This document shows positions 15,401 through 25,006 of a stretch of 64,000 bases of DNA, one piece after another. Each line of letters begins with the position of its first letter. Position 1 is the stretch's first letter. The stretch comes from Thermogemmatispora tikiterensis (GTDB taxonomy: Bacteria; Chloroflexota; Ktedonobacteria; Ktedonobacterales; Ktedonobacteraceae), in contig NZ_MCIF01000002.1 in the NCBI RefSeq assembly GCF_003268475.1, positions 5,827,696 through 5,891,695 on the forward strand, written 5' to 3'. The notes beneath the pieces are model-generated. The model saw only the letters and a program-made list of their open reading frames with translations, was not told the origin of the DNA and made no database searches. The position numbers and the translations under genes are program-made.

Positions 15401-16828
15401 ATGGGCGAGGAGAGCAGCGCAACGACTGGGCTGGCGAAGGGCGATAATTTGCCCGCTGAGATGGAGGGAGCGCGCAGAGGCAGGAGCAACTCGAGCTTGA
15501 CGCCGCAGGCTTTTTGCGCTACCATTTTCCTTACTAACTTAAGAAAGGCGGTGGCGGAACTGGCCGCGCAGGGACAACCTCGGAAGGCGGCGGATCGTTT
15601 TTTGATCCGTGGCATTAACCAGAGCATTGTCTTAAATCTCATTCGTTCCCATGCCCCGATCTCGCGTCCGCGGCTGGCGGCTCTCTCGGGTTTGAGCCAG
15701 GTGACGGTTATCAAGATCGTCAACAGCCTGCTAGAGCGTCAGCTCATTCTGGAGCGCGAAGGGATGGAATCGACCGGTGGGCGCAGGGCCGGGCTGCTGG
15801 AGCTGCATCCAGAGGGCGGTTTTGCCATTGGTCTGATTCCGCAGCCCGATTCGCTGACGGCGGCCATTGTCAATCTGACGGGTGATCTGGTGATGGCGCG
15901 TCAATGGCCGTTGACGCTGGCTGGTCAGCAGCAGCGGGTCATAGAGCTGATAGCGGCCTGCGTTGAGGAGCTGCTAAGCGGTGGCGAGCTGCCGCGGGCG
16001 CGCGTGATTGGGCTGGGTCTTGGTCTCAGTGGCCTGATCGATGCCGAACGGGGCTGGTGTCTGCAGTCGCACATTCTCGGCTGGAAGGAGCTGCCGATCA
16101 GGGAGCCATTAGAGGAGCGGCTGGGCCTGCCGGTCTTTGTCGATAACGACGTCAACTGTTTGGCCATCTACGAGAAGCTCTTTGGGCTGGCGCGGGCCTA
16201 CAACCATGCGCTGGTTGTGGCCATTGGGCGCGGTGTGGGCCTGGGTCTGATCCTCAACGGTGACCTCTACCGTGGGGCCTTTGGAGGGGCGGGTGAGTTC
16301 GGTCATACAGCGGTCGCCCTCGATGGGCGGCGCTGCAACTGTGGGAATCGCGGCTGTCTGGAGACTTATGTCTCGGAGAGCGGTATTGTGCAGAATTATC
16401 TGGAAGCTGTTCAGGCGGCGAGCGCGGTCCCGCTGCAGCTTGATCCGCTGTGGCAGCCATCCACGCCGACCTTGGGCGAGGTCATTGCGCGTGCCAGAGC
16501 AGGTGAAGAGGCGGCGCGGGCGGCCATTGGGCGTGCTGGTCTTCTCCTGGGGGTAGCTCTGGCCAATCTAGTCAATCTGCTCAATCCCGAGTGCATTATT
16601 CTCTCCAGCCCCGATACCTCCCTTGGCGTCAGCGACCTGCTCCTTGATTCGCTGCGTACCACCTATGAGCAGCATGTCTTTGCGCAGATGGGTCGCGACC
16701 TGCGCTTTCTGACGGTCAAGAAGCCAGGCTACGAGAGCTGGGCCCGCGGAGCGGGCAGCCTGGTGCTGCGCCACTTTTTCGCACCGCCAGCTCAGCTGCG
16801 TGCCGAGCCGGGGCTGCCGGAAAGCTAA
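15401..16828 (+). CDS. ROK-family transcriptional regulator
   Basis: 475 residues. A winged-helix DNA-binding part (INQSIVLNLIRSHAPISRP, LSGLSQVTVIKIVNSLLE) near residues 70-120 is followed by a ROK sugar-kinase-like domain. The sugar-binding EFGHTAV lies near 298 and the zinc cluster CNCGNRGCLETY near 312. It likely represses the divergent rhamnoside operon and is released by a sugar. The ATG at 15401 follows GGGGAG by about 7 bases; a TTG at 15395 is also in frame. The first 50 residues are low in conserved features and contain a copy of the operator half-site, so translation could instead begin at the GTG at 15551, although the AAAGG before that GTG is too close to be a good ribosome binding site. 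Confidence 0.88.
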   Translation: MGEESSATTGLAKGDNLPAEMEGARRGRSNSSLTPQAFCATIFLTNLRKAVAELAAQGQPRKAADRFLIRGINQSIVLNLIRSHAPISRPRLAALSGLSQVTVIKIVNSLLERQLILEREGMESTGGRRAGLLELHPEGGFAIGLIPQPDSLTAAIVNLTGDLVMARQWPLTLAGQQQRVIELIAACVEELLSGGELPRARVIGLGLGLSGLIDAERGWCLQSHILGWKELPIREPLEERLGLPVFVDNDVNCLAIYEKLFGLARAYNHALVVAIGRGVGLGLILNGDLYRGAFGGAGEFGHTAVALDGRRCNCGNRGCLETYVSESGIVQNYLEAVQAASAVPLQLDPLWQPSTPTLGEVIARARAGEEAARAAIGRAGLLLGVALANLVNLLNPECIILSSPDTSLGVSDLLLDSLRTTYEQHVFAQMGRDLRFLTVKKPGYESWARGAGSLVLRHFFAPPAQLRAEPGLPES

Positions 16829-17165
16829 AGGGCTGAAGGATTGCAGGACGGGGGTGGTGCCAGCCCGTCTGTGCACGGCTTGCTCTCGCTTGTCCCCTCA
16901 GAAGGGGAGCAATTGACCCCTGTTTGTCCTCCCGCTGGGCTGGCGCCCTGGCCTCTCTTCGGGTACTGTCTTCTCTATCAAATCAGCGCTGAGCTGAAGG
17001 GCATGGAAGCGAGCGGCGGCCCCGGATTGCCTGCGCCCTCCGGCTGCCAGCCAGGTCAGCAACCTGGGTGTGGCCTTTGCCCGCCTGGTCTGGCTTCGCT
17101 TCTTGTCGCTTCATTGCGCTCGTGTGCCTTATGTCTTTCGCTGACTTGCGGGAGGACCCACTGCC
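16829..17165 (+). other. Intergenic region between ROK gene and MFS gene
   Basis: 337 bases without a supportable gene. It contains a weak hairpin, GACGGG at 16847-16852 with CCCGTC at 16864-16869, soon after the ROK stop, which may act in termination, and GGGAGG at 17150-17155 as ribosome binding site of the next gene. I see no clear promoter. Confidence 0.4.
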
Positions 17166-18482
17166 ATGAACCTTGAGCAAGGCCACAGCAGTCTCGCTAC
17201 CCCCCAGCGTAGCCGTCTCCTCTCTCTGGACTGGTATCGCACCCTGCGCGGTTCCTCCAGACACGCCTTCTGGGCCGCTTTCCTCGGCTACGCCCTCGAT
17301 GCCTTCGACTACCAGATCTTTTCCTTCGTGCTGACGGCGACGGCGGCGGCCTTTGGCTTGACGACCGGTCAGTCGGGCCTGATTGCCACAGTGACGCTGG
17401 TCGTCTCGGCCTTCGGTGGCATCCTGGCTGGTGTCTTTGCTGACCTGATCGGGCGTGTCCGCACCTTGATGCTGACGATTGCTGTCTATTCGCTCTTTAC
17501 CTTCCTCTCGGGCCTGGCGCCCAACTATGGTTTCTTGCTGCTGTTTCGCTCGCTGCAGGGCCTGGGCTTCGGCGGTGAGTGGGCTGCCGGGGCCATTCTG
17601 ATTGCCGAGGTCGCCGATCCGTCCCAGCGTGGGCGCGTGCTCGGCATGGTGCAAAGCTCGTGGGCTGTAGGTTGGGGCCTGGCCCTCATCGCCTATACCC
17701 TGGTCTTCTCCTTCTTCCCGGCCTCGATCGCCTGGCGTATCTCCTTCTGCCTGGGCATTCTGCCGGGCCTCATGACCCTTTATGTGCGCTCGCGTGTGCC
17801 AGAGCCGGAGGTCTTTGTGCAGACGCGCGCCGCCGAGCAGCAGACTGCCGGGGGCCAGGTGCGTAGTACGCGCAGCTCGCTGTTGCAAATCTTTCAGCCG
17901 GACCTGCTTGGGCGCACGCTGCCGGCAACCTTGCTGGCTATTGGGGCCCAGGGCGGCTATTATGCGATCTTTACCTGGCTACCAACCTTCCTGAAGACGG
18001 TGCGCCATCTCTCGGTGGTGGGCAGCGCTCCCTACCTGGCGGTGGTCATTATCGGCTCCTTCGTGGGCTATGTGACCAGCGGCTATATCAACGACTGGCT
18101 AGGCCGCCGTCCGACCTTTGCCATCTACGCTATTTGTAGTGCTGCCCTGATTTTCCTCTATACCCAGATCCCGACCGGGGCGAATGGCCTGCTGCTGGTC
18201 CTGGGGGCGCCGCTGGGCTTCTTTGCCTCGGGCATCTTCAGCGGCTTTGGCTCTTTCCTGGCGGAGATCTTCCCGTCGCGGGCCCGCGGGGCTGGCCAGG
18301 GCTTCTGCTACAATTTCGGGCGTGGCGTAGGGGCCTTCTTCCCGACGATCATTGGCTTCCTCTCGGGAGCTATTGGCCTGGGGGGCGCCATCGGCTTTGG
18401 CGCCTGTGCTTATGCCCTCTGCCTGATCGCTCTCCTGTTGCTGCCGGAGACGCGCGGCAAGCGTCTGGTGGCGGTCGATTAG
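17166..18482 (+). CDS. MFS transporter, metabolite/H+ symporter type
   Basis: 438 residues with twelve predicted helices. The loop motif GVFADLIGRVRTLML after helix 2 and GFGGEWAAGAILIAEV in helices 4-5 resemble the SHS/AAHS branch that takes up organic acids and sialate. The ATG follows GGGAGG by 10 bases. It is followed within 60 bases by the DUF1445 gene and the hydantoinase pair, so it probably imports their substrate, perhaps 5-oxoproline, a hydantoin or a related lactam. The substrate is inferred from context only. Confidence 0.85.
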   Translation: MNLEQGHSSLATPQRSRLLSLDWYRTLRGSSRHAFWAAFLGYALDAFDYQIFSFVLTATAAAFGLTTGQSGLIATVTLVVSAFGGILAGVFADLIGRVRTLMLTIAVYSLFTFLSGLAPNYGFLLLFRSLQGLGFGGEWAAGAILIAEVADPSQRGRVLGMVQSSWAVGWGLALIAYTLVFSFFPASIAWRISFCLGILPGLMTLYVRSRVPEPEVFVQTRAAEQQTAGGQVRSTRSSLLQIFQPDLLGRTLPATLLAIGAQGGYYAIFTWLPTFLKTVRHLSVVGSAPYLAVVIIGSFVGYVTSGYINDWLGRRPTFAIYAICSAALIFLYTQIPTGANGLLLVLGAPLGFFASGIFSGFGSFLAEIFPSRARGAGQGFCYNFGRGVGAFFPTIIGFLSGAIGLGGAIGFGACAYALCLIALLLLPETRGKRLVAVD

Positions 18483-18540
18483 GAATGGGGAGCCTCGCTA
18501 ACTCGTTGTCTTGACCTGAAAGGAGGTTCTGACGACTGCC

Positions 18541-19356
18541 ATGCAGATGGAAGAACTCGCTCGCCTGAGCGCGGCGGAGGCGCGCCAGCTGATCCGCGCG
18601 GGCCGCTGGCGCCGTCCAACAACCGGGCTGGCCCTGGGCTATGTGCAGGCCAATCTGGTAATTCTGCCCGCCGACTGGGCTGAGGAGTTTGCTGAATTCT
18701 GTCGGCGCAATCCCCAGGCTCTTCCTCTGCTGGAAATGACGGCCCCCGGCGACCCTGAGCCGCGCCGCCTGGCGCCCGGGGCCGATCTGCGCACTGACCT
18801 GCCGCGCTACCGTGTCTATCGTGAAGGCCGGCTGGTCGAAGAGCGGGAGGACCTCCTCCCGCTCTGGCGTCCCGATCTGGTGGCCTTCCTGCTTGGCTGC
18901 TCCTTCTCGGCGGAACGCGCCTTGCTGGAGGCCGGGGTCCGTCTGCGTCATCTGGAGGAAGGGCGCAACGTGGCCATGTATCGCACGAGCCGGCCTTGTC
19001 AGGCCACGGCCCGCTTGCATGGGCCGCTGGTGGTGAGCATGCGCCCAATCAAAGGCGATCAGGTGGCGCGAGCCAGCGAGGTGACAGCGCGCTATCCGCT
19101 GGCGCATGGGGCGCCAGTGCACTGCGGCGAGCCGACGGCTCTGGGCATTGTCGATCTGTCCCGGCCCGACTGGGGCGATCCGATCGTGGTGGCCCCCGAC
19201 GAGGTGCCGGTCTTTTGGGCCTGTGGCGTCACACCGCAGGCGGTGATCATGGAGAGTCAGCCGCCGCTTGCTATCACTCATGCCCCAGGGTATATGTTTA
19301 TTACCGATTGGCGCGACCAGGAGATCGACCAGCGCACAAGCGCGGGCGCGCTCTGA
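18541..19356 (+). CDS. DUF1445 family protein (putative hydro-lyase / D-glutamate cyclase related)
   Basis: 271 residues, the usual length of the DUF1445 (YcsI) family. The recognisable stretches are LALGYVQANLVILPADWAEE, DLVAFLLGCSFSAERALLEA and HAPGYMFITDWRD. Family members are annotated as putative hydro-lyases and also form a domain of mammalian D-glutamate cyclase; the exact reaction in bacteria is not established. AGGAGG lies 14 bases before this ATG, and a second ATG two codons later is also possible. The position between an MFS carrier and hydantoinase/5-oxoprolinase subunits fits a role in D-glutamate or 5-oxoproline metabolism. Confidence 0.88.
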   Translation: MQMEELARLSAAEARQLIRAGRWRRPTTGLALGYVQANLVILPADWAEEFAEFCRRNPQALPLLEMTAPGDPEPRRLAPGADLRTDLPRYRVYREGRLVEEREDLLPLWRPDLVAFLLGCSFSAERALLEAGVRLRHLEEGRNVAMYRTSRPCQATARLHGPLVVSMRPIKGDQVARASEVTARYPLAHGAPVHCGEPTALGIVDLSRPDWGDPIVVAPDEVPVFWACGVTPQAVIMESQPPLAITHAPGYMFITDWRDQEIDQRTSAGAL

Positions 19357-19455
19357 GTGTCTGCGATGAGGCCGGGCAGCTGTCATCAGCGCTGCACTGG
19401 CCAGGCCAGCCTGCTTGTCGTAGGAGAGGAGAGAGGACTGTCGAGGAGTACAGGA

Positions 19456-21558
19456 ATGACTGCGATTCTTGCCGGAGTTGATACAGGAGGCACGTTTACC
19501 GATCTGGTGCTCTTTCAGGAGGGGAAGCTGCGCGTTCATAAGGTCTTCTCGACCCCGCATGATCCGTCGCAGGCCATTCTGGAGGGCCTCCAGGAGCTGG
19601 GAGCGTTGCCGCGCCTGCGCACGCTGGTGCATGGCTCGACGGTGGCCACCAATGCTGTGCTGGAGGGCAAAGGAGCCCGCACCGGTCTGATTACCACGGC
19701 GGGCTTCCGCGACGTGCTGGAGATCGGGCGGCAGACGCGGCCCAGCCTCTACAATCTGCGCGTGCAGAAGGTGCCGCCGCTGGTGCCGCGGGCGCGGCGG
19801 GTTGAGGTTGTCGAGCGGCTCGATGAGCGCGGTGAGGTGCTCATTCCCCTGGATGAGGGATCACTCGAAGAGGCCCTGGCCACCCTGGAGCGCGAAGAAG
19901 TGGAGGCGGTGGCCGTGGTGCTGCTCTTTAGCTTCGCCAATCCAGCCCATGAGCGGCGTGTAGCCGAGGCGGCCCGTCAGCGGGGCTGGTACGTCTCGGC
20001 CTCGGCGGAGGTCCTGCCGGAATTTCGCGAGTACGAGCGCACCAGTACGCTCGTGCTCAATGCCTATGTGGGGCCGCTGATCGATCGCTATCTAGGCCAA
20101 CTGGAGCAGGCGCTGCCAGCGGGCACGGGCCTGCGCATCATGCAATCAAACGGCGGCTCGATTTCGAGCGCGATGGCGCGACGTGAGGCGGCGCGGACGC
20201 TGCTCTCCGGTCCGGCGGCGGGCGTCGTGGGGGCGCGCTTTGTAGCCCGCGCTTCCGGTATTGAGCGTCTGATCGCCCTCGATATCGGGGGAACGTCGAC
20301 CGATGTCTCGCTGGTCGATGGGGCGATTACGGAGACGACCGATGGGCGCATTGGGGGCCATCCGACGAAGCTGCCGATGATTGACATCCATACGGTAGGT
20401 GCTGGTGGGGGGAGCCTGGCCTGGTTCGATCTGGGCGGTGCCCTGCGCGTGGGACCGCGCTCGGCGGGGGCTGTGCCTGGACCAGCAGCCTACGGACGCG
20501 GCGGCACGGAGGCGACGGTGACCGATGCTCACGTGGTACTTGGGCGTCTACTGCCCGAGGCTTTTCTCGGCGGCAGCCGGCGACTCGATATAGCCCTGGC
20601 GCGTCAGGCCGTGGGGCGGATTGCTGAGCGCCTGGGCACGTCGCTGGAGGAGGCGGCCCTCGGCATTGTGCGTATCGCCAACGCCAATATGGAGGCAGCC
20701 ATTCGTCTGATCTCGGTTGAGCGTGGGCTTGATCCGCGTCACTTTACGCTGGTGGCTTTTGGCGGGGCTGGTCCTTTGCATGCCTGTGAGCTGGCGGCGT
20801 CCCTCTCGATCCCGCGCGTGCTCATCCCGGCAGCCCCGGGGGTGCTCTCGGCCCTTGGTATGCTGGTGGCTGATGTTCTCAAGGACTATGTGCGTACGCT
20901 GATGCTGCCGATCGATCAGGAGCAAGCCCAGGCGGCGATCGAGGGGGCGCTCGCTGCTCTGGAAGAGCAGGGGCGGGCCGATCTGCTGGCCGAGGGCTTC
21001 GCGGCTGAGCAGATCCAGATCGAGCGCTATCTCGATCTACGCTATGTTGGCCAATCCTACGAGCTGACCATTCCCTACGGGGGCGACTGTGCTCGTGCGG
21101 CTCAGCAGTTCCATCTGGCCCATGAGCGTCGCTTTGGCTACAGCGATCCCAACGAGCCGGTGCAGGTGGTCAACGTCCGTCTCAAGGCGCGCGGCCTGGT
21201 TGAGCCGCCGGTGTTGGAGCGCCAGCCGCTGCAGCCAGAGGCGGTGGTTCAGCCGCTGGAGCGGCGTCAAGTCATTTTCGCCGGCGAGGCCGGGCCGCTG
21301 GCGCACGAGGCGGCTATCTATGAGCGGAGCGCGCTGGTGCCGGGGGTGCAGTTCGTCGGTCCAGCCATTGTCACCCAATACGACACGACGACCGTGGTGC
21401 CGCCAGGCTGGCGGGCGCGCGTCGATGCCGTTGGCAATCTCTTAATTGAGCTGGCCAGCGATGGCCCGACGGACGCGCAGCAGCTTCAGCAGCAGCGCCG
21501 TCAGCCCGCGCAGGCGGCTCAGGCCCAGCTTGCTGAGGAGGGGTCGCACGTATGGTAG
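19456..21558 (+). CDS. hyuA: Hydantoinase/5-oxoprolinase subunit A
   Basis: 700 residues. The N-terminal ATP-binding segment GVDTGGTFTDLVL and the actin-like repeat ALDIGGTSTDVSL are diagnostic of the HyuA / oxoprolinase A family, and the C-terminus carries the usual beta-rich domain. With subunit B it hydrolyses a lactam or hydantoin ring at the cost of ATP, in the cytoplasm. The ATG at 19456 follows GAGGAG; a longer frame starting at 19357 has no ribosome binding site. The gene overlaps hyuB by seven bases. The substrate could be 5-oxoproline, a hydantoin or N-methylhydantoin; the DUF1445 neighbour favours 5-oxoproline. Confidence 0.92.
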   Translation: MTAILAGVDTGGTFTDLVLFQEGKLRVHKVFSTPHDPSQAILEGLQELGALPRLRTLVHGSTVATNAVLEGKGARTGLITTAGFRDVLEIGRQTRPSLYNLRVQKVPPLVPRARRVEVVERLDERGEVLIPLDEGSLEEALATLEREEVEAVAVVLLFSFANPAHERRVAEAARQRGWYVSASAEVLPEFREYERTSTLVLNAYVGPLIDRYLGQLEQALPAGTGLRIMQSNGGSISSAMARREAARTLLSGPAAGVVGARFVARASGIERLIALDIGGTSTDVSLVDGAITETTDGRIGGHPTKLPMIDIHTVGAGGGSLAWFDLGGALRVGPRSAGAVPGPAAYGRGGTEATVTDAHVVLGRLLPEAFLGGSRRLDIALARQAVGRIAERLGTSLEEAALGIVRIANANMEAAIRLISVERGLDPRHFTLVAFGGAGPLHACELAASLSIPRVLIPAAPGVLSALGMLVADVLKDYVRTLMLPIDQEQAQAAIEGALAALEEQGRADLLAEGFAAEQIQIERYLDLRYVGQSYELTIPYGGDCARAAQQFHLAHERRFGYSDPNEPVQVVNVRLKARGLVEPPVLERQPLQPEAVVQPLERRQVIFAGEAGPLAHEAAIYERSALVPGVQFVGPAIVTQYDTTTVVPPGWRARVDAVGNLLIELASDGPTDAQQLQQQRRQPAQAAQAQLAEEGSHVW

Positions 21559-23153
21559 ATGCCATCAGTCTGGAGATCTTTCGCAGCGCCTTGACGGCCA
21601 TTGCCGAGGAGATGGGGGCCGTGCTGATGCGCAGCAGCTACTCGCCTAATATCAAGGAGCGGCGCGACTTCTCCTGCGCCCTCTTTGATGCCCGTGGGCG
21701 CCTGGTGGCCCAGGCGGCCCATATCCCAGTCCATCTTGGCTCGATGCCCGATTCGGTGGCCGAGGCCCTGGTGGCCTTCGACCATTTTGCGCCTGGCGAT
21801 ATCATCGCCCTCAACGATCCGTTTCTGGGGGGCACGCATCTGCCCGATATTACCTTGATTGCGCCGATCTTTGTGGAGGTTGAGGAAGAGCAGCGCCTGA
21901 TCGGTTTTGCTGCCAATCGGGCTCACCATGCCGATGTCGGGGGGATGGCGCCGGGATCGATGCCGCTGGCGACCGAGATCTATCAGGAGGGGCTGATTAT
22001 TCCGCCGCTCAAGCTCTGGGAGGCGGGCCAGCCCAATCGAGCTTTGCTGGCGCTGCTCTTGCGCAATGTGCGCACGCCGGATGAGCGCCGCGGCGACCTG
22101 GCGGCTCAGGTGGCGGCCAATCGGACGGCGGCGCGCCGCCTGCAGGAGCTGGTCGATCGCTGGGGCCTGGCAGCTCTGGAGGAGCATGTCGAGGCGCTCA
22201 TCGACTATGCAGCGCGCATGGCGCGGGCCACCATTGCCGCCATTCCCGATGGCACCTATCGCTTTACCGACTATCTGGATGATGACGGTGTCACGGGGGA
22301 GTGTATTCCGATTGCGGTGACGGTGACGGTGCGTGGCAGCGAGTTGACGGTGGACTTTACGGGGAGCGCGCCCCAGGTGCGCGGCAATGTCAATACGGTG
22401 GCCTCGGTGGCGCGTTCGGCGACCTATTATGTGGTGCGCTGTTTGATGCCGGAAGATGCGCCGATGAATCACGGGACGTTTGCGCCGGTGACGGTGATCG
22501 CGCCGCGGGGCTCGGTGGTGAATGCGCGTCCGCCGGCGGCGGTGGCGCAGGGCAATGTCGAGACGTCGCAGCGCCTGGTCGATGCCATCTTTGGGGCTTT
22601 AGCCCAGGCCCTGCCGGAGGTGGTGCCGGCGGCCAGCCAGGGAACGATGAACAATATTGCCGCTGGCGGCATCGATCCGCGGACGCAGCAGCCCTTTGCT
22701 TACTATGAGACAATGGGGGGTGGTATGGGGGCCCGCCCGGGCCTCGATGGGCTATCAGGGGTGCATACCCATATGAGCAATACCTTGAATACGCCGGTGG
22801 AGGCCTTTGAGTACGCTTATCCGATGCGTGTGACGCGCTATGCTCTGCGCGATGGGTCGGGTGGCCTGGGGAAGGCGCGTGGGGGCGATGGGTTGCTGCG
22901 CGAGATTCGCTTTGAGGCGCCCGCAGAGGTGACGCTGTTGACCGAGCGGCGCCGCCTGCCGCCCTATGGCCTGCAGGGGGGTGAGCCGGGGCGCTGCGGA
23001 GAGAACTGGCTCTATCGCCGCGATGGCGAGGTGACCTTGCTGCCGGGCAAGGTGCATTTCCGCGCCGAGCCGGGCGATCGGCTGGTGATCGCCTCGCCCG
23101 GCGGTGGTGGCTGGGGCCAGGCGCCCGCGCCTGCTGCCGCTGAACGGACCTAG
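21552..23153 (+). CDS. hyuB: Hydantoinase/5-oxoprolinase subunit B
   Basis: 533 residues of the HyuB family. The N-terminal ISLEIFRSALTAIAEEMGAV, the segment RRDFSCALFDARGRLVAQAA, the metal-site-like HLGSMPDSV and NDPFLGGTHLPDITLIAPIF, and the C-terminal GGGWG are characteristic. The start overlaps the hyuA stop, so the two subunits are coupled. It forms the catalytic complex with HyuA. It is followed 62 bases later by a STAND-type regulator on the same strand. Confidence 0.93.
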   Translation: MVDAISLEIFRSALTAIAEEMGAVLMRSSYSPNIKERRDFSCALFDARGRLVAQAAHIPVHLGSMPDSVAEALVAFDHFAPGDIIALNDPFLGGTHLPDITLIAPIFVEVEEEQRLIGFAANRAHHADVGGMAPGSMPLATEIYQEGLIIPPLKLWEAGQPNRALLALLLRNVRTPDERRGDLAAQVAANRTAARRLQELVDRWGLAALEEHVEALIDYAARMARATIAAIPDGTYRFTDYLDDDGVTGECIPIAVTVTVRGSELTVDFTGSAPQVRGNVNTVASVARSATYYVVRCLMPEDAPMNHGTFAPVTVIAPRGSVVNARPPAAVAQGNVETSQRLVDAIFGALAQALPEVVPAASQGTMNNIAAGGIDPRTQQPFAYYETMGGGMGARPGLDGLSGVHTHMSNTLNTPVEAFEYAYPMRVTRYALRDGSGGLGKARGGDGLLREIRFEAPAEVTLLTERRRLPPYGLQGGEPGRCGENWLYRRDGEVTLLPGKVHFRAEPGDRLVIASPGGGGWGQAPAPAAAERT

Positions 23154-23215
23154 CGCGGGCGGGCCCGGGCTGGGCTGGACCAAGCCGGTCGTCATCTCCT
23201 GCAGGAGTGCCCACG

Positions 23216-25006
23216 ATGAAACCGAATCTGCGTCTGAGACATGAGCGCGAGATGCGCGGCTGGTCGCAGGCCAGGGTCGCCGAGGCCATCGGCTCGTCGG
23301 AGAAGAATGTCAGTCGCTGGGAGCGGGGCGTCTCCTCGCCGCAGCCCTATTATCGCGAGAAGCTCTGTCAGCTCTTCGGCAAGAGTGCCCGCGAGCTGGG
23401 CTTTGTGGAGGATGCCGAGGGGGCGCCTGTGGAGCGCGACGCTCTTCCTGGTCAGGGCCGCCATCAGGAGCGGGTGCTTGATCCGACTATGCCACCTCTG
23501 CCGAACGAGGGGCGTGGCCTGGTCGGGCGCGAGACCCTGCTTGGGGACTTGGCGGCCCAGCTCTGTTCTGGGCGCTCGCTGGCCCTCTGTGGGCTGCCCG
23601 GCGTGGGCAAGACGGCCCTGGCCGTGACGCTGGTGCACGATCCGCATGTGCTGGCGCGCTTCGAGGCCGGCGTGCTCTGGGCAGGGCTAGGGCCGCGCCC
23701 CAATGTGTTGGAGCATCTGCGCCGCTGGGAGCAGTTGCTGGGGGTGCCGGCGGCGGGAGAGCTATCGCTGGAGGCGCGGGCCCGCGCTTTGCGGGTGGCC
23801 ATCGGGCAGCGCAGCTTTGTGCTGGTCATTGATGATGTTTGGGAGCTGGAGGCGGCCCTGGCCTTCAAGATCGGCGGGCCGCGCTCGGTCTTGATCGCCA
23901 CGACGCGCTTTCCCCGCCTGGCGCTGGCTATCGCTGGCGAGGGGGCGCGCACGATCCACGAGCTAGAGGGGGCCGATGGTCTGGCCTTGCTGGCGCAGTG
24001 GGCGCCGGAGGTGGTGGCCCACGATCGGCGTGCCGCTTTGAGTCTGGTCGAGGAGGTCGGCGGGCTGCCGCTGGCTTTGACCTTGTTGGGAAAGTATTTG
24101 CAGTCCCAGGCTCATAGCGGGCAGCCGCGCCGTTTGCAAGCTGCTCTAGCGCGGCTGCGCAGCTCGCATCAGCGCCTGCATGTCAGTGAGATGCGCAGCC
24201 CATTGGAGCAGCCACCGCATCTGGCCTGGGGGACACCGCTCTCGCTGCAATCGGCGATCGCGGTCAGTGATCAGCAGCTTGATGAGCAGGAGCGCGAGGT
24301 GCTGCGTGCCCTCTCGGTCTTTCCGCCGAAGCCCAATAGCTTTAGTGAGGAGGCAGCTCTGGCTGTGGCGCAGGCGCCGCCGGAGGCTCTCGATGCCCTG
24401 GTCGATGCCGGCCTGCTGGAGAGCAGCGGCGCCGGGCGCTATTTGTTGCACCAGACGATTGCCGACTATGCCAGCGCCCATCTGCGCGATACCCAGGCTG
24501 GCGAGCGTCTGGTGGCCTATGTGACGAGCCTGCTGGAGCGGCATGGAGGCGACGACGCAGCCCTGGAGTTGGAGAATCGCAATATTGTGGCCGGCCTGCA
24601 GTATGCCTTTGAGAATGGGCGCCATGCGCGCTTTATTCGAGGAGTGCTGGCTTTTGCACCTTTTCTACGCCGACGTGGCTTCTATGATCTGGCCCGTCTC
24701 TATCTGCAGCGTGCTTATCAGATCGCTATTTGGTCGAGCGATGCGGCAACGCAGGTACGTCTCTTGCTGGGCCTGGGTGAGGTGACACTACGTCAGGGCG
24801 ATCTCAAGGCGGCGGGCGGCTATCTACGTGAGGCGCTGGTGCTGGCGCGCGAGGGTGGGCAGCGGCGTGAGTGGCGGCGCGCTCTACGTCTCTTGCGCTA
24901 CCTGGCCTGGCGCCAGGGCGAGGTGGAGAGGGCCGCCGACTATGGGGGCGAGCTGGCGGCGTTGTGGGAGGAGAGTGGGGGGGCCGGAGCCACGGGCGCT
25001 GATTGA
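23216..25006 (+). CDS. XRE-family HTH regulator with NB-ARC ATPase (STAND protein)
   Basis: 596 residues. An XRE helix-turn-helix fills residues 1-55 (LRLRHEREMRGWSQARVAEA, SRWERGV). An NB-ARC NTPase follows, with P-loop LCGLPGVGKTALAVT near residue 125, FVLVIDDVWELE as Walker B and GGLPLALTLLG as the ARC helix. The rest is helical with TPR-like pairs (LLGLGEVTLRQGDLKAAGGY). Such proteins are thought to oligomerise on an inducer and control transcription. ATG at 23216 lies 9 bases after AGGAG. Its last 67 bases overlap the 3' end of the converging MFS gene. Confidence 0.88.
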   Translation: MKPNLRLRHEREMRGWSQARVAEAIGSSEKNVSRWERGVSSPQPYYREKLCQLFGKSARELGFVEDAEGAPVERDALPGQGRHQERVLDPTMPPLPNEGRGLVGRETLLGDLAAQLCSGRSLALCGLPGVGKTALAVTLVHDPHVLARFEAGVLWAGLGPRPNVLEHLRRWEQLLGVPAAGELSLEARARALRVAIGQRSFVLVIDDVWELEAALAFKIGGPRSVLIATTRFPRLALAIAGEGARTIHELEGADGLALLAQWAPEVVAHDRRAALSLVEEVGGLPLALTLLGKYLQSQAHSGQPRRLQAALARLRSSHQRLHVSEMRSPLEQPPHLAWGTPLSLQSAIAVSDQQLDEQEREVLRALSVFPPKPNSFSEEAALAVAQAPPEALDALVDAGLLESSGAGRYLLHQTIADYASAHLRDTQAGERLVAYVTSLLERHGGDDAALELENRNIVAGLQYAFENGRHARFIRGVLAFAPFLRRRGFYDLARLYLQRAYQIAIWSSDAATQVRLLLGLGEVTLRQGDLKAAGGYLREALVLAREGGQRREWRRALRLLRYLAWRQGEVERAADYGGELAALWEESGGAGATGAD

